From Eledone cirrhosa (lineage: Eukaryota; Mollusca; Cephalopoda; Octopoda; Eledonidae), in NCBI GenBank assembly GCA_964016885.1, contig OZ024742.1, forward strand, positions 14,899,007 through 14,963,006: a DNA stretch of 64,000 nt, read 5' to 3'. Positions within the stretch are counted from its first letter, which is position 1; the number at the start of each line of letters is the position of its first letter. The notes under the pieces were generated by a model. That model was not told where the DNA came from, made no database searches, and was given only the letters and a program-made list of their open reading frames with translations. Of this stretch, positions 20,660 through 30,375 are shown in pieces. Both the position numbers and the translations under genes were made by a program.

Positions 20660-20850
20660 TAATTGTGTGTGTAGAGAGAGGGAGGAGAATGAGTGAGTGA
20701 AGGGGAAAGAGAAAGAGGAGTGAATGAGTGAAAGAGGGTGTGTGGGGAGAGTGAGTGAGGGGAAAGAGTGAGTGAAAGAGAGAGAGAGAGAGTGAGTGAG
20801 TGAGAGAAGAGGGGGAGTGGAGAGGGAGAGAGAGAAAAGTGGGGGTGGCG
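20660..20850. repeat. GA/GAGT-rich low-complexity tract
   Basis: About 190 bases of GAGTGA, GAGA and GGGGA motifs (purine strand is plus). Confidence 0.9.
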
Positions 20851-21087
20851 GATAAATGATAAGTTTACACATTAGTATAATAAACTTGCTTGAACTTTCT
20901 TGATTAAAGGTATCCATTCTCAAAGCAATCAGCTTTTCGGAGAGGTTGAGGTACCTTGTGTTGTTGTATTCACACCTTCCCCAAGGTCATTACAAGTGTG
21001 AATGTCACGAGTTAGTTGTTGCTAGGAATAAATATTTGAATGTTTTAAAATAGTATTATATCTCTCTAACAGTATATATACACATAT

Positions 21088-21640
21088 TATGGAGTAGGTA
21101 GACCCAGAAAAACTTGGGACAATTTGATAAATTCCGACCTTACACACTTGCACCTCTCTAAGACAATGTTACTGGACCGAGATCTTTGGCGCCACGCAGT
21201 AATACAGAAGACCCACTTTGCCTATGTACAAAGCGAAACCTACAGTCAGTATGCACCTCTTAAACAAATATACACCCCCAACCCACTACGCCTACTCCAT
21301 CCTCCCACTCCCACCAACACCACGCTTTCTCTGAAAAGTTATGTTGGTACCACAACATCCAGTCCACACTAATGAGGTCGTGTAGGTGTCATGACAAAAA
21401 ACACACAGTCCACGCTATAATGTGGCCGTGTCAGTAACCTGGTAGAAAGTTCCCAGTCCACACTGTAAATGTAGTTGGTGTTAGGAAGGGCATCCAGTCG
21501 TAGAAAACCTGCCAGATAGTCCTATATGAGCGAGACACGGTCACTTGACCAATCTTGTCTCAAGTGGGACAATTCCCGTCTAACCCATGCTAGCATGGAA
21601 GATAGATGTTAAACGATAATGATGATGATGATGATATATA
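21088..21640 (+). mobile_element. LINE-beta copy 2, 3' end
   Basis: Starts at 'ggagtaggtagacccagaaa', inside the GRPRKTW coding tail. It encodes INSDLTHLHLSKTM and RDLWRHAVIQKT, then has the full 3' UTR and (ATG)n at 21618-21634. The coding part is about 130 bases and dead. Confidence 0.9.
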
Positions 21641-21984
21641 TATATACGCCTCATTAAGCTAACTGCTGCCAAAACATTCTCTCCTTACAATCTCTACTAG
21701 TCTGACAGTCTTAAATCCTAAGACTCCCTCCACCTTACTCACTTCCCTCTTCCCCTTCTCTTCCTACCTCCTTCTTTATCTTTTATCTAGTGTATAAAGT
21801 ATTTTCATATCATTCCAATACAAAGGTCTGATGACATGGTGTGTTTGCTTACAGTGTACCTTCAGTTTATGATAATATTTTTATATTATTCAAATAGCGA
21901 GGTATAGGTAATCCATACACTATAGAAACAATTGTTACCTAATAAATTCTGTATACCCGCATTTCCATTTCATAAATTTCTTCT
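21641..21984. other. Unrecognised spacer
   Basis: CT-rich around 21690-21780, otherwise AT-rich. No exon, SINE or repeat unit recognised. Confidence 0.35.
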
Positions 21985-22003
21985 CCATATATATATATAT
22001 ATA

Positions 22004-22905
22004 TATCATCATCATCATCATCATCATTTTACGTCCGCTTTTCCCTGCTTGCAAGGGTGGGACGGGTCTTATTCAGCACAGCATCTCTCCACTCGTCACG
22101 GTCCCTCGTCATCTCCACCGTGAGCTTCAATGATCTGAGGTCTGTTCTCACCACCTCTGCCCATGTTTTTCGTGGTCTACCTCTACCACGTCTTCCTTCA
22201 ACTGGCATTTCCTGGCACTTCTTCACCCATCGGTCATCCTCCATGCACATCACATGTCCATACCACCTCAGTCTCCTCTCCCGTACACTACATTCTATCC
22301 CTCTCAGACACAGTTTCTCTCTCAACACATTTATGCTGGGTCGTTCACGCACATTTACACTGCACATCCAACGGAGCATGCTTGCCTCATTTCTCTCCAG
22401 CCGTCGCATATCCTCTGCGGTTGCTGCCCATGTCTCACTACCATGCAGCATCGCGCTCCTCACACAGGCATCATACAACCGGCCTTTCGTACGCAGGGAG
22501 AAACCCTTCTTCGTCAACAGAGGAAGCAGCTCCCTAAACTTCTTCCAACCCGTCCTTATTCTAGATACTATGGCCTCGGAACACCCTCCTCCCATGCTAA
22601 TCTGATCTCCTAGGTACCGGAAGCTATCCACCACTTCTATAGCGCCCTCTCGCATTTGAAAAATGTGTCTATCAGTGCGACTTCTACTGTCTAATTTCCC
22701 TGTACATCTACTGCATACATATTTCTCCCTACCTGTTAGTTTGCCTGCTATCCCGCTACATCTCTTGTGTACCCAGGACCTGCATTGTGTGCATTTTATA
22801 GAATTTATGCCAGTTCCTTTTCTGCATATCGAACATGGCCATTTCCCTGACGGAATCAGGGTTTTGTCCTCTTTTCTACTCATCAACACTTTTGTCTTAG
22901 CTAGA
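22004..22905 (-). mobile_element. LINE-alpha copy c (3' part)
   Basis: (CAT)n at 22004-22027, then the complement of the LINE-alpha terminus and coding tail; 5'-truncated at about 22905 ('gttttgtcttagctagattt'). It is flanked on the right by a TA tract and a plus-strand SINE-A. Confidence 0.9.
22029..22889 (-). CDS. LINE-alpha ORF2 C-terminal fragment (PHD finger plus tail), intact frame
   Basis: A 286-residue frame nearly identical to copy a at 1-864. It has the PHD finger (CSIC, KCTQC, WVHKRC, VCSRC), FRYLGDQIS, the GRLYDACVRSAMLHGSETW block, HVMCMEDDRW (HVMRMEDD in sisters) and GRGRPRKTW. No RT catalytic motif is included, so it is only the C-terminal part of a dead insertion. The near identity to copy a suggests both inserted fairly recently. 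Confidence 0.85.
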   Translation of the reverse strand: MLMSRKEDKTLIPSGKWPCSICRKGTGINSIKCTQCRSWVHKRCSGIAGKLTGREKYVCSRCTGKLDSRSRTDRHIFQMREGAIEVVDSFRYLGDQISMGGGCSEAIVSRIRTGWKKFRELLPLLTKKGFSLRTKGRLYDACVRSAMLHGSETWAATAEDMRRLERNEASMLRWMCSVNVRERPSINVLREKLCLRGIECSVRERRLRWYGHVMCMEDDRWVKKCQEMPVEGRRGRGRPRKTWAEVVRTDLRSLKLTVEMTRDRDEWRDAVLNKTRPTLASREKRT

Positions 22906-22915
22906 TTTTATATAT

Positions 22916-23243
22916 ATATAATGAAGGCACATGGCTTCGAAAGGTTGTGAGTTCAATTCTCAGACCGGGTGATGTGTTGTTTCCTTGAGCAAGACACTTT
23001 ATTTCACGTTGCTCCAGTTTACTCAGCTGTAGAAATGAGATGATAGGGACTGGGATCCCTATCATTCCACTGTAAAGTGGACGTAGAGGTGCCACGGCAA
23101 AAAAGCACCCAGCACTCACTGTAAATGAGGTTGGTGTTAGGAAGGGCATCCAGCTGTAGAAATCAAGCCAGAATCAGTTCCCATCCCACCCTTGCAAGCA
23201 GGGAAAAGTGGACGTAAAATGAAATGATGATGATGATGATGAA
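22916..23243 (+). mobile_element. SINE-A with deletion in the tRNA-like head
   Basis: The plus strand reads 'gaaggcacatggctt' and then jumps to 'cgaaaggttgtgagttcaat', losing about 25 bases that include most of the A box. The central domain and LINE-alpha-like 3' end ('cttgcaagcagggaaaagtg') with (ATG)n are complete. Confidence 0.9.
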
Positions 23244-23426
23244 TGAAAAGAAATCAAAAATGCAACTGGAGTCTTTTTAAGAATATTTATTTGTTTCCTT
23301 TACCGGTTTCACAGTTCTTATGCTTTTCAAAAGTAGAATTGAGATGGAGGGTTTGTGAAACCGGTAAAGGAAATAAATAAATATTCTTAAAAAGACTCCA
23401 GTTGCATTTTAGATTTCTATTCATTA
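23240..23426. repeat. Foldback element with ~75-bp arms
   Basis: Left arm about 23240-23313 and right arm about 23352-23426. The shared core 'cctttaccggtttcaca' and 'caactggagtctttttaaga' occur inverted, with a loop of about 38 bases. Arms are ~93% alike by eye. Confidence 0.85.
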
Positions 23427-23479
23427 TACTTTCACCTGTTAAGACATGTTTTTTTTATTTAAAAAAAAAACTTATTTTC

Positions 23480-23560
23480 TTATATATATACATACATATG
23501 TATACATATACATACATATATATGCATACATATACATACATATATACATACACACATATA
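23480..23560. repeat. TA/CATA tract
   Basis: Alternating TATA, CATACATA and ATATGTATA motifs. Confidence 0.9.
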
Positions 23561-23564
23561 TCAT

Positions 23565-24003
23565 CATCATCATCACCGTTTTATGTCCGTTCTTCCATGC
23601 TAGCATGGGTTAGACGGGTTGTCCTGTTGTGGGCAGTGTCCGGTCTGCTGACCTTGTCTTGCTCATACAGGAACTGATTCTGGCTTGATTTCTACAGCTG
23701 GATGCCCTTCCTAACACCAACCTCATTTACAGTGAGTGCTGGGTGCTTTTTTTCTGTGGCACCTACACGTCAACTTTACAGTGTGGGCTGGGTGCTTTTT
23801 TGCCGTGGCACCTTCACGACCACTTTGCAGTGGAATGATAGGGACCCCAGTCCCTATCATCTCATTTCTACAACTGAGTAAACTGGAGCAATGTGAAATA
23901 AAGTGTTTTGCTCAAGGAAACAACACATCACCCGGTCCGAGAAGTGAACTCACAACCTTTCGATTGCAAGCCCAATACTCTAACCACTAAGTCATGTGCC
24001 TTT
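23565..24003 (-). mobile_element. Mosaic SINE: SINE-A head and body with LINE-beta-type terminus
   Basis: On the minus strand this has a SINE-A head (A box 'tgacttagtggttagagtat', B box 'gttgtgagttcacttctc') and body. The 3' end reads 'cccatgctagcatggaagaa' rather than the LINE-alpha 'cttgcaagcaggg' end, followed by (ATG)n. The ~36-base 'gggtgcttttttgccgtggc' block is duplicated. It has a SINE-A front and LINE-beta tail. Confidence 0.8.
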
Positions 24004-24041
24004 ACACACACATATATATATATATGTGTGTGTGTGTGAAG

Positions 24042-24121
<80 letters not shown>

Positions 24122-24200
24122 ATGCATACATATACATACATATATGTACATTTATATATACATATATATATATATACATACATACATACACACATATATA
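24004..24200. repeat. TA/TGTG/CATA tract
   Basis: Long TA runs (24044-24116) and TACA/TATG motifs. Short reading frames here are repeat artefacts. Confidence 0.95.
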
Positions 24201-24302
24201 TATAGGGAAAGAGTCAGGACCCCGACGGCTGAGCTCCAGCTGTCGGGGTCCTGACGAAATGGCCGGAGTTCAGCCGTCGGGGTCCTGACTCTTTCCCTAT
24301 TA
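24201..24302. repeat. GC-rich palindromic element with three 'gtcggggtcctgac' copies
   Basis: The outer arms 'tagggaaagagtcaggaccc' (from 24203) and its complement (to 24300) pair over 35 bases with two mismatches. A third, internal copy of 'gtcggggtcctgac' at 24241-24254 can also pair with the left arm, giving two mutually exclusive hairpins. A one-armed relative is at 10239-10282. Confidence 0.88.
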
Positions 24303-24374
24303 CTCACTCTACTACCCAAAGTATCGAGTACTCTGGTCTGTTATGGTCCACCTGGTTTCTTACCACACTTTCTT

Positions 24375-24491
24375 TGTTATATATATACTTATATATGTAG
24401 ATATATATATATATATACATACATATATATACATATATACATACATATATATACATATATATATACATACATACATATATACATACATATA

Positions 24492-24539
<48 letters not shown>

Positions 24540-24540
24540 C
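24375..24540. repeat. TA/CATA tract
   Basis: About 165 bases of TATA and CATACATA motifs on the right flank of the palindrome region. Confidence 0.95.
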
Positions 24541-24544
24541 AGAA

Positions 24545-24839
24545 AATGCAATGCACACAATTGCATAGTTATATAAGCCAGTTGCATCTTTAGCTCTTCA
24601 GCCACCTAACATGCAGTTTCATGCATTAAAGTAGTACTGCACTTGTGTGAAGCCAGTTTGTGCAGCAGATGGGAGAACTGCTGTGCTGGTAAGACGTATG
24701 TGGGACAGTAACAAAACAAAGAATGGATATGAACATGTATGTAATATATAATGAAAAGATTAACAAATTAACAATTTACAGCAGGAAAGAAATCAGAGAA
24801 AAAAAAACAAAATAAAGAGCAAAAAAAAAATGGGGACAT
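24545..24839. other. Unrecognised spacer, A-rich
   Basis: Includes several A7-A9 runs at 24797-24830. No repeat family or exon recognised. Confidence 0.35.
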
Positions 24840-25030
24840 CATCGTTTAACGTCCATTTTCCACACTACACACCACAAGGGTGTTGGAATTTCCCTCTAAT
24901 AATGTTTATGGCAAGCGAACAAACTTGCAGTATTGCTGTAAGTGATAGCGAGGCTAGGACGCTGGAATAACCAAGCAGCGTTTGCAAGCATCACCTGATA
25001 CCTTGGTGAGGTGAGCTGCCAAAAATCTTG
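24840..25030 (+). repeat. Decayed repeat U1 copy preceded by a SINE-C stub
   Basis: 24843-24875 ('atcgtttaacgtccattttc') is a minus-strand LINE-beta/SINE-C terminus. From 24888 the sequence follows U1: one frame gives SLIMFMASEQTCSIAVSDSEARTLE, which parallels SLMIFEASQHTHSIALGDSEANALE read from 63855 when the two cleaner copies are compared. One stop lies in that frame. Confidence 0.6.
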
Positions 25031-25799
25031 TCAGCAATCAATATCCTTCAAACAACTCCAATGCCACACATAGGCTAAACAAAAAAAATTTGCCAACTAT
25101 TCCAGGTATTTTGGGATATACATAAAAACTGAACCGTTAAACGTGTTATAATTGGAAATACAAATATGCACACATACACACACACACCAGATCTGTCAAC
25201 TCTCCCCGTCTGATGGGGAGATCTCACTCACACTTTTGGGTGGGTGAAAAATGTCTTCCCTTGTGAAAATGGGTATAGCTTTCATTATGTAAAATCTCCT
25301 CATTTTGGGGCACTTTTTTTCATGGTACTTCCTGTTTGGGTTTTTAGAGGTTGGCAGGTCTGACACACACAATATATCATCCACAAAAAGTTTTGTTATA
25401 AATTGATGAAGAAACTGAATATTACATATTCCCTCCCAATAGCAGCAACTTACATACTAACATGTATTAAAGCAACAATAATAACACAAAAAAAAAAATA
25501 GAAATTAAAATATACAAAACTATAGAGATTTCAGTACGAACTGCTTAATAGAGATCTGTTGCGGGGAAAGTCCATGTACACCCTTCTCAGTACGAAAGTC
25601 TTAATCATATGTTTAAGCTATCTGTTTACTTCAGCAATTTATTTTTATTCTCTGTGTGTAAATGTTTATTTCTTTCATTTCTTTGTCTTTTCTTTTTGTT
25701 TAAATGCCACTAGGTAGAAACAAAGAAGGAAATAATGATAAATAAGTACACACACATATTTATTTTATATTGAAAAGATTTCTACACGACTGTTTCATT
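25031..25799. other. Unrecognised spacer
   Basis: About 770 bases of AT-rich sequence with a short CA run (25170-25190) and A tracts (25490-25500). No coding frame of interest and no repeat family recognised. Confidence 0.35.
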
Positions 25800-26055
25800 C
25801 ATCATCGGTTCGATTCCTGGACTGGGTGATGCGTTCTGTTCTTCAGCAAAATACTTCATTTCATGTTGCTCCAGTACACACATGTGAAGGCACATAGCTT
25901 AGTGGTTAGAGCATTGGGCTTGCAATGGAAAGGTTGTGAGTTCAGTTCTCGGACCGGGTGATGTGTTGTTTCCTTGAGCAAGACACTTTATTTCATGCTG
26001 CTCCAGTTTACTCAGCTGTAGAAATGAGATGATAGAACTGGGGTCCCTATCATTA
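25800..26055 (+). mobile_element. Two SINE-A 5' regions in tandem
   Basis: 25806-25878 carries the end of one head (B box 'cggttcgattcctggactgg') and 'acttcatttcatgttgctcc'. 25885-26055 carries a fresh head ('gaaggcacatagcttagtgg', 'gttgtgagttcagttctcgg') and continues to 'tgagatgatagaactggggt'. Neither copy retains the 3' end. Confidence 0.8.
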
Positions 26056-26984
26056 AATCACCCAAGACACCTCCAATGAGATATACTTTGGAGGAGGCCA
26101 GCTAAACCTGGATAGGTGTGAGCTGTCACACACAGAGCTGAAAATGAATATCAACAGTAGCTAGGAGTTAACCTTGCAATGGACCGGTGTCATGTCCAGG
26201 GGAAAGTTTTAATGCTGTGGAAATTGGGATAAGGCTTCAGACAGACTTTAACTCAGAAAAACTATCAAAGGCATTCTTGCCAAGGTAATCCAATCTTTTT
26301 CTTGGACACTGTATATTTAAAACTAGATTATCCAAAGTGTCACTCTATTTTCATGACTAGGATGTAATTTGAGGGAAATTTGGCTGCTATCCCTAGCCCA
26401 TTGAATTATCACAAATAGGATCACTTGTTGGCTCAAGTAGGAATGCCCAATCACTTAGCAATCTGACAACATGAGATCAATAAAGTAAGTATCAGACTTG
26501 AAAATATAAGTACTAGGGTTGATATGATTGACTAACTCATTTCATTGTGATGGTATTTTATTTATTTGCATTCCAGCTGAGGGGCTCAGGCCATGTTGGC
26601 GCACCGTCACTGTATAATGACTAAAATCAGTGAAAGAGTATTTAGAAACGTTGGGAATGGAAGTGTGGCACTAAACAGTAGCCAAGTGAAAGAGGTTTAT
26701 ATAAACTCTGTGTCAAAAATCTGTTGAACCCACAGTAAAATTTACATTTCTTCATAATGTACTTCGATATTGTAAGCTTGGTGAAGGTGGCCAAGATGAT
26801 CATGATGAATAAATGGAAATATACTCGACATTTCATAGATCAATGATGTTGATATAACTGCAGTTGGAAAACACATCACTTGATGCCTATGTGAACTTCA
26901 CACAACATGAAATGATAATGTATTTTAAAAGTAGAGTCTATTTCAAAATAATCATGAACTTGTGATTGAAGAAGTAACTTTGCA
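26056..26984. other. Unrecognised spacer
   Basis: No exon or clear repeat. 'gcattccagctgaggggctc' at about 26570 looks like a fragment of a dispersed repeat, but no second copy lies in the window. Confidence 0.3.
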
Positions 26985-27092
26985 ATCACAATCACAGTGA
27001 AGCTAAGATGGTGGAGTAACTAAGCACCCTTATAAACATCATGTGACACCTCGGTAAGCTGAACGACCAACAATGACAGGGTCTTTGTTGTT
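26985..27092 (+). repeat. Decayed repeat U1 copy
   Basis: 'cacagtgaagctaagatggt', 'ggagtaactaagcacccttat' and 'tgacacctcggtaagctgaac' align in order with 24955-25015 and 63895-63972. Strongly diverged. Confidence 0.5.
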
Positions 27093-27611
27093 AGCGGCAC
27101 AGCTCCCCAAACATCTCAGACAAATGAAAGTAAAACCGAAGATTTTACACAAATAAAAATATATTTAGCCCAGAAAGTTACTGATGTAATACACCTTCTT
27201 TATCTTAGACTCTAAGTTAGAAATCTGTGTAACCTTTCTTAACATGTAGCTCACCTTTTTGTTAAAATCCACTACAAAAAGCACCTAATTATTTGTTAAA
27301 CCTTTTAAAACAATGTATTTTTAACAATACTCTACTACTTGACAAAGTTCCAAATTTGACAGCATTGTAGCAGACAAACAATGGTAGAAAGAACTATTAG
27401 CAATATCAGATTAAATGTTTTTGAAAATTATCCAAAAAAATTCAACAATGATAATTTTCTAAGCTATCATAATTTCTAGTCTTTTATTTGAATTTATTTA
27501 TGACTACTCCATGAAAAATTTGCAAAAGCTGATAGATTTATTTTTTTCAAATTTCATGCTTATTTTATTTCTTGGAAATAAACAAATTCTGAAGACATGC
27601 CAAAACATTAT
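27093..27611. other. AT-rich spacer
   Basis: Nothing recognised; long A/T runs only. Confidence 0.35.
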
Positions 27612-27785
27612 TTATGTGAATTGGCAGTATCGGTAGAAGGTTGGACGCCATGCTTTCTAGTATAGTTACGTCCCTTTACGGTCTGAGTTCAACTTTGCCT
27701 TTCATCCGTATGGGGTCGATAAAATAAAGTACCAGTAATGTACTGGATAATTGCCAGCCTTGTGCCAAAAGTAGAAACAATTATT
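27612..27785 (+). mobile_element. SINE-B
   Basis: Plus-strand head 'ttggcagtatcggtagaagg' and tail 'cttgtgccaaaagtagaaac'. The head-body junction has lost about 15 bases ('gagttcaactttgcctttca', without 'aatcccgccgaggtt'). Confidence 0.9.
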
Positions 27786-27802
27786 TATAATAGAGTGTAA
27801 AG

Positions 27803-28175
27803 CAACATCATCATTATTTAATGTCTATTTTCATGCTAGCATGGGTTAGATGGGTTGTCCCATTTGAGACAATTTAGATCAAGTGACCGTGTCTAGCTCA
27901 TACAGAACTGTTTCTGGTTTGGTTTCTACAGCTGGATGCCCTTCCTAATGCTAACCACATTTACAGTGTGTGCTGGGTGCATTTTGTTGTGACACCTACA
28001 CAATCACTTTACAGTGCGCTGGGTGACATGACAAAAAGCACCCGACACATAGTATGAATGTGGTTGGCGGTAGGAAGGGCACCCAGCTGTAGAAACCAAG
28101 CCAAAATCTGCCCCGGGTGAGCAAAACAAGGCTCAATCTGTCCAACCCATGAATGATGGACGCTAATCGATGAGG
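27803..28175. mobile_element. SINE-C inverted pair (minus copy then plus copy)
   Basis: 27808-28018 is the complement of the LINE-beta/SINE-C tail, from 'catgctagcatgggttagat' to 'cactttacagtgcgct'. 28019-28172 is a plus-strand tail from 'gggtgacatgacaaaaagca' to 'cccatgaatgatggacgcta'. The two are inverted and touching, able to form a ~150-bp hairpin. Confidence 0.8.
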
Positions 28176-28289
28176 TTGATGATATATTTATGTGTGTATA
28201 TATATGAAGTGTGTATGAATATGTATGCAAATATATATACATGTGTATATCATCATCTTGATATGTGCATGTATGTATATGTATTTATA

Positions 28290-28520
28290 TATGTATATTA
28301 TACTGGTACCACAAAACATCCAGCCCACACTGTAAAGTGATCGTGTAGGTGTCACTGCAAAAAGCACCCAGCCCACATTGTAAAGTGGATGTGTAAAAGA
28401 CATGGCATAAAGCACCCACCACACACTGTTAATGTGGTTGCCGTTGGGAAGGCCAGCTGTAGAAATCAGCCAGAAACTCTCCTATATGATTGAGACACGG
28501 TCACCTGACCTAACATACCT
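28290..28520 (+). mobile_element. SINE-C / LINE-beta 3' UTR fragment
   Basis: 'ggtaccacaaaacatccagc', 'gatcgtgtaggtgtcactgc', 'aatgtggttgccgttgggaa' and 'gattgagacacggtcacctg' in LINE-beta 3' UTR order. The terminus is missing. Confidence 0.75.
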
Positions 28521-28984
28521 CTATCACTTGGTATAAGTGGAATCCTTGGAATGAGAAGAGCTTGACCTTTGTAAGCCCCGAATATAATGGTTGTTTCAAT
28601 CAAGTTCCCATGCAATCTTGTTACAACACATCTTGTTCCACTTTATTGGCCAAAATTTTCACTATAGGGGTTTTCACCATTAGGGTGTCTTGATATTATT
28701 GAAATTTGCTGAAATTTTGTGAATAGGTATCATATCTTGTCATTTACTTATGGTTTGAATTTCATATAAATCGAAGGGAAAAAATGTTCAGCAGGGGTTT
28801 GTGCCCCCCCCCCCCCCCCCCCCCCCCCCGGGAACCCTTTGATTAAAATGAAATATACTTATCCAAGTACCCTGGCAATGTACAATAGTTTCAGAATATA
28901 TATGGTTATGGGGTCTATCTCCAAAACCATAGGAGGAGTTCATGAACAAACAAACAGACAGGAATTAAACTTTATATATAAAGA
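28521..28984. other. Spacer with a long poly-C tract
   Basis: A run of about 28 C residues (28803-28830) is followed by 'gggaaccctttgattaaaat'. 'ctccaaaaccataggaggag' and 'gaacaaacaaacagacagga' then lead into a TA tract, a pattern seen at the ends of some DNA-transposon-like repeats. The family could not be determined. Confidence 0.45.
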
Positions 28985-29385
28985 TATATATAATGGCTTA
29001 ATGGTTAGAGAATTGGCCTTACAATCGAAAGATTGTGAGTTCAATTCTCAGACTGGGTGATGTGTTGTTTCCTTGAGCAAGACACTTTATTTCACATTGC
29101 TCCAGTTTACTCAGCTGTAGAAATGAGATGATAGGGACTGGGGTCCATATCATTCCACTGCAAAGTGGTCGTGGAGGTGCCACGGTAAAAAAGCACCCAG
29201 CCCACACTGTAAAGTGGACGTGTAGGCGCCACGGAAAAAAAGCACCCAGCACTCACTGTAAATGAGGTTGGTGTTAGGAAGGGCATCCAGCTGTAGAAAT
29301 CAAGCCAGAATCAGTTCCCGTCCCACCCTTGCAAGCAGGGAAAAGCGGACGTAAAATGAAATGATGAAATGATGATAATGAACTG
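28985..29385 (+). mobile_element. SINE-A, full length (reference copy)
   Basis: The head lacks only the first bases: A box 'tggcttaatggttagagaat', B box 'gattgtgagttcaattctca'. Then come 'gagcaagacactttatttca', the duplicated 'ccacggtaaaaaagcaccca' block, 'ggttggtgttaggaagggca', and the LINE-alpha terminus 'cttgcaagcagggaaaagcg' plus 'gacgtaaaatg' and a GATGAAAT-type tail. It is about 400 bases, the most complete copy in the window. Confidence 0.92.
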
Positions 29386-29419
29386 ATGATCTGTAATACT
29401 AACTTTAAAAAACTGGACA

Positions 29420-29965
29420 ACCACTCAATCACCTGTTAGTCGTGATACCACTTGCAACCTGGCTGGACTCTGCCAATGGTGCATACTGTCGCCGTTCCTG
29501 TTCATTATTTTCATGAACAGGATTGACATGCGCAGTCGGGTTGGAAGTGGTATCATGACTTGCAGGTGTAAAATCAGTCAGAAGGAATTTGCAGATGACA
29601 TGGTGTTACTTAACTCGACAGAAGGTGATCTCTGCACTTAATAGGTTTGATGCTGAGTGTTGCATGACTGGAATGAAAATCAGTGCTGCAAAAACTAAGG
29701 CACACATCCTCTCACAGATGCCTGTGCAATGCACTCTACATGTGAATGGAGTTCCACTGAAGCAGGTGGAGAAGTTGAAGTATCTCAGGGCCATGTTCAC
29801 GAGTGATGAAAGGCAGGAGGCTGAATTATGTGCAATAATTGCAGGAGCTGGTGCAGTAATACGCCAGCTTCAGAGGAAGGGAGGTGTAAAAGCCAAACTC
29901 GCTATCTTCAATTCTTGCAAATTCTTACCTGCTCGAAGGAGTATTTGGGGACTCTGACCCCACAA
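29420..29965 (+). pseudogene. Non-LTR reverse transcriptase fragment (family distinct from alpha, beta and gamma)
   Basis: 29490-29620 reads LSPFLFIIFMNRI and, further on, EFADDMVLLN (motif C in the FADD form). A frameshift near 29625 leads to a second frame with ALNRFDAECCMTGMKIS, KTKAH, VEKLKYLRAMFTSDERQE and AVIRQLQRK. This matches the segment after the YADD box of RTE/Rex-like elements seen in fish and molluscs. Upstream motifs, the endonuclease and the 3' end are missing. A (GAA)n run starts 18 bases later. Confidence 0.7.
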
Positions 29966-29982
29966 CCCTCTCAGGAATATGT

Positions 29983-30032
29983 GGAAGAAGAAGAAGAAGA
30001 AGAAGAAGAAGAAGAAGAAGAAGAAGAAGAAG
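29983..30032. repeat. (GAA)n microsatellite
   Basis: About 16 GAA units with no interruption, plus strand. Confidence 0.97.
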
Positions 30033-30039
30033 GGGATCA

Positions 30040-30375
30040 TCGACAATAGATGTCCTTTGAAGAAATGAAAGTGTCTCGTCCGATTCATATGCCTCTTTCC
30101 CTATTATAAGCAAACGGGGACCCACGCTCTGGCCGTCCCGCAGCCCAGATGGACAGAAAAGAAAAGCCATTTTCCCGGAGGATAGTGATGGAGACGCGCT
30201 GAAGAGCCATTCCAATTCGCGAGGCTCGCACCTGAGGGTAGCCAACTCCGTGCCGATGGTGGTGAGCAGGAAGGTGGTCCTAGGGCCAAGGACACCAGAG
30301 GTCTCCACTGCTACGGGCTCGATCGCAAACGTGTTGGAGAGTTTACCCTCCTCCGCTCGAGGTGCTGAGTGCGTG
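30040..30375 (+). repeat. Unclassified repeat U2, copy 2
   Basis: GC-richer than its surroundings. Blocks 'ttcccggaggatagtgatgg', 'ggaaggtggtcctagggcc', 'ccagaggtctccactgctac' and 'ggagagtttacc' match 6740-6900 in order. 'tctttccctatta' at 30094 also matches the end of the palindrome at 24288. No open frame is conserved between the copies. Confidence 0.5.
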
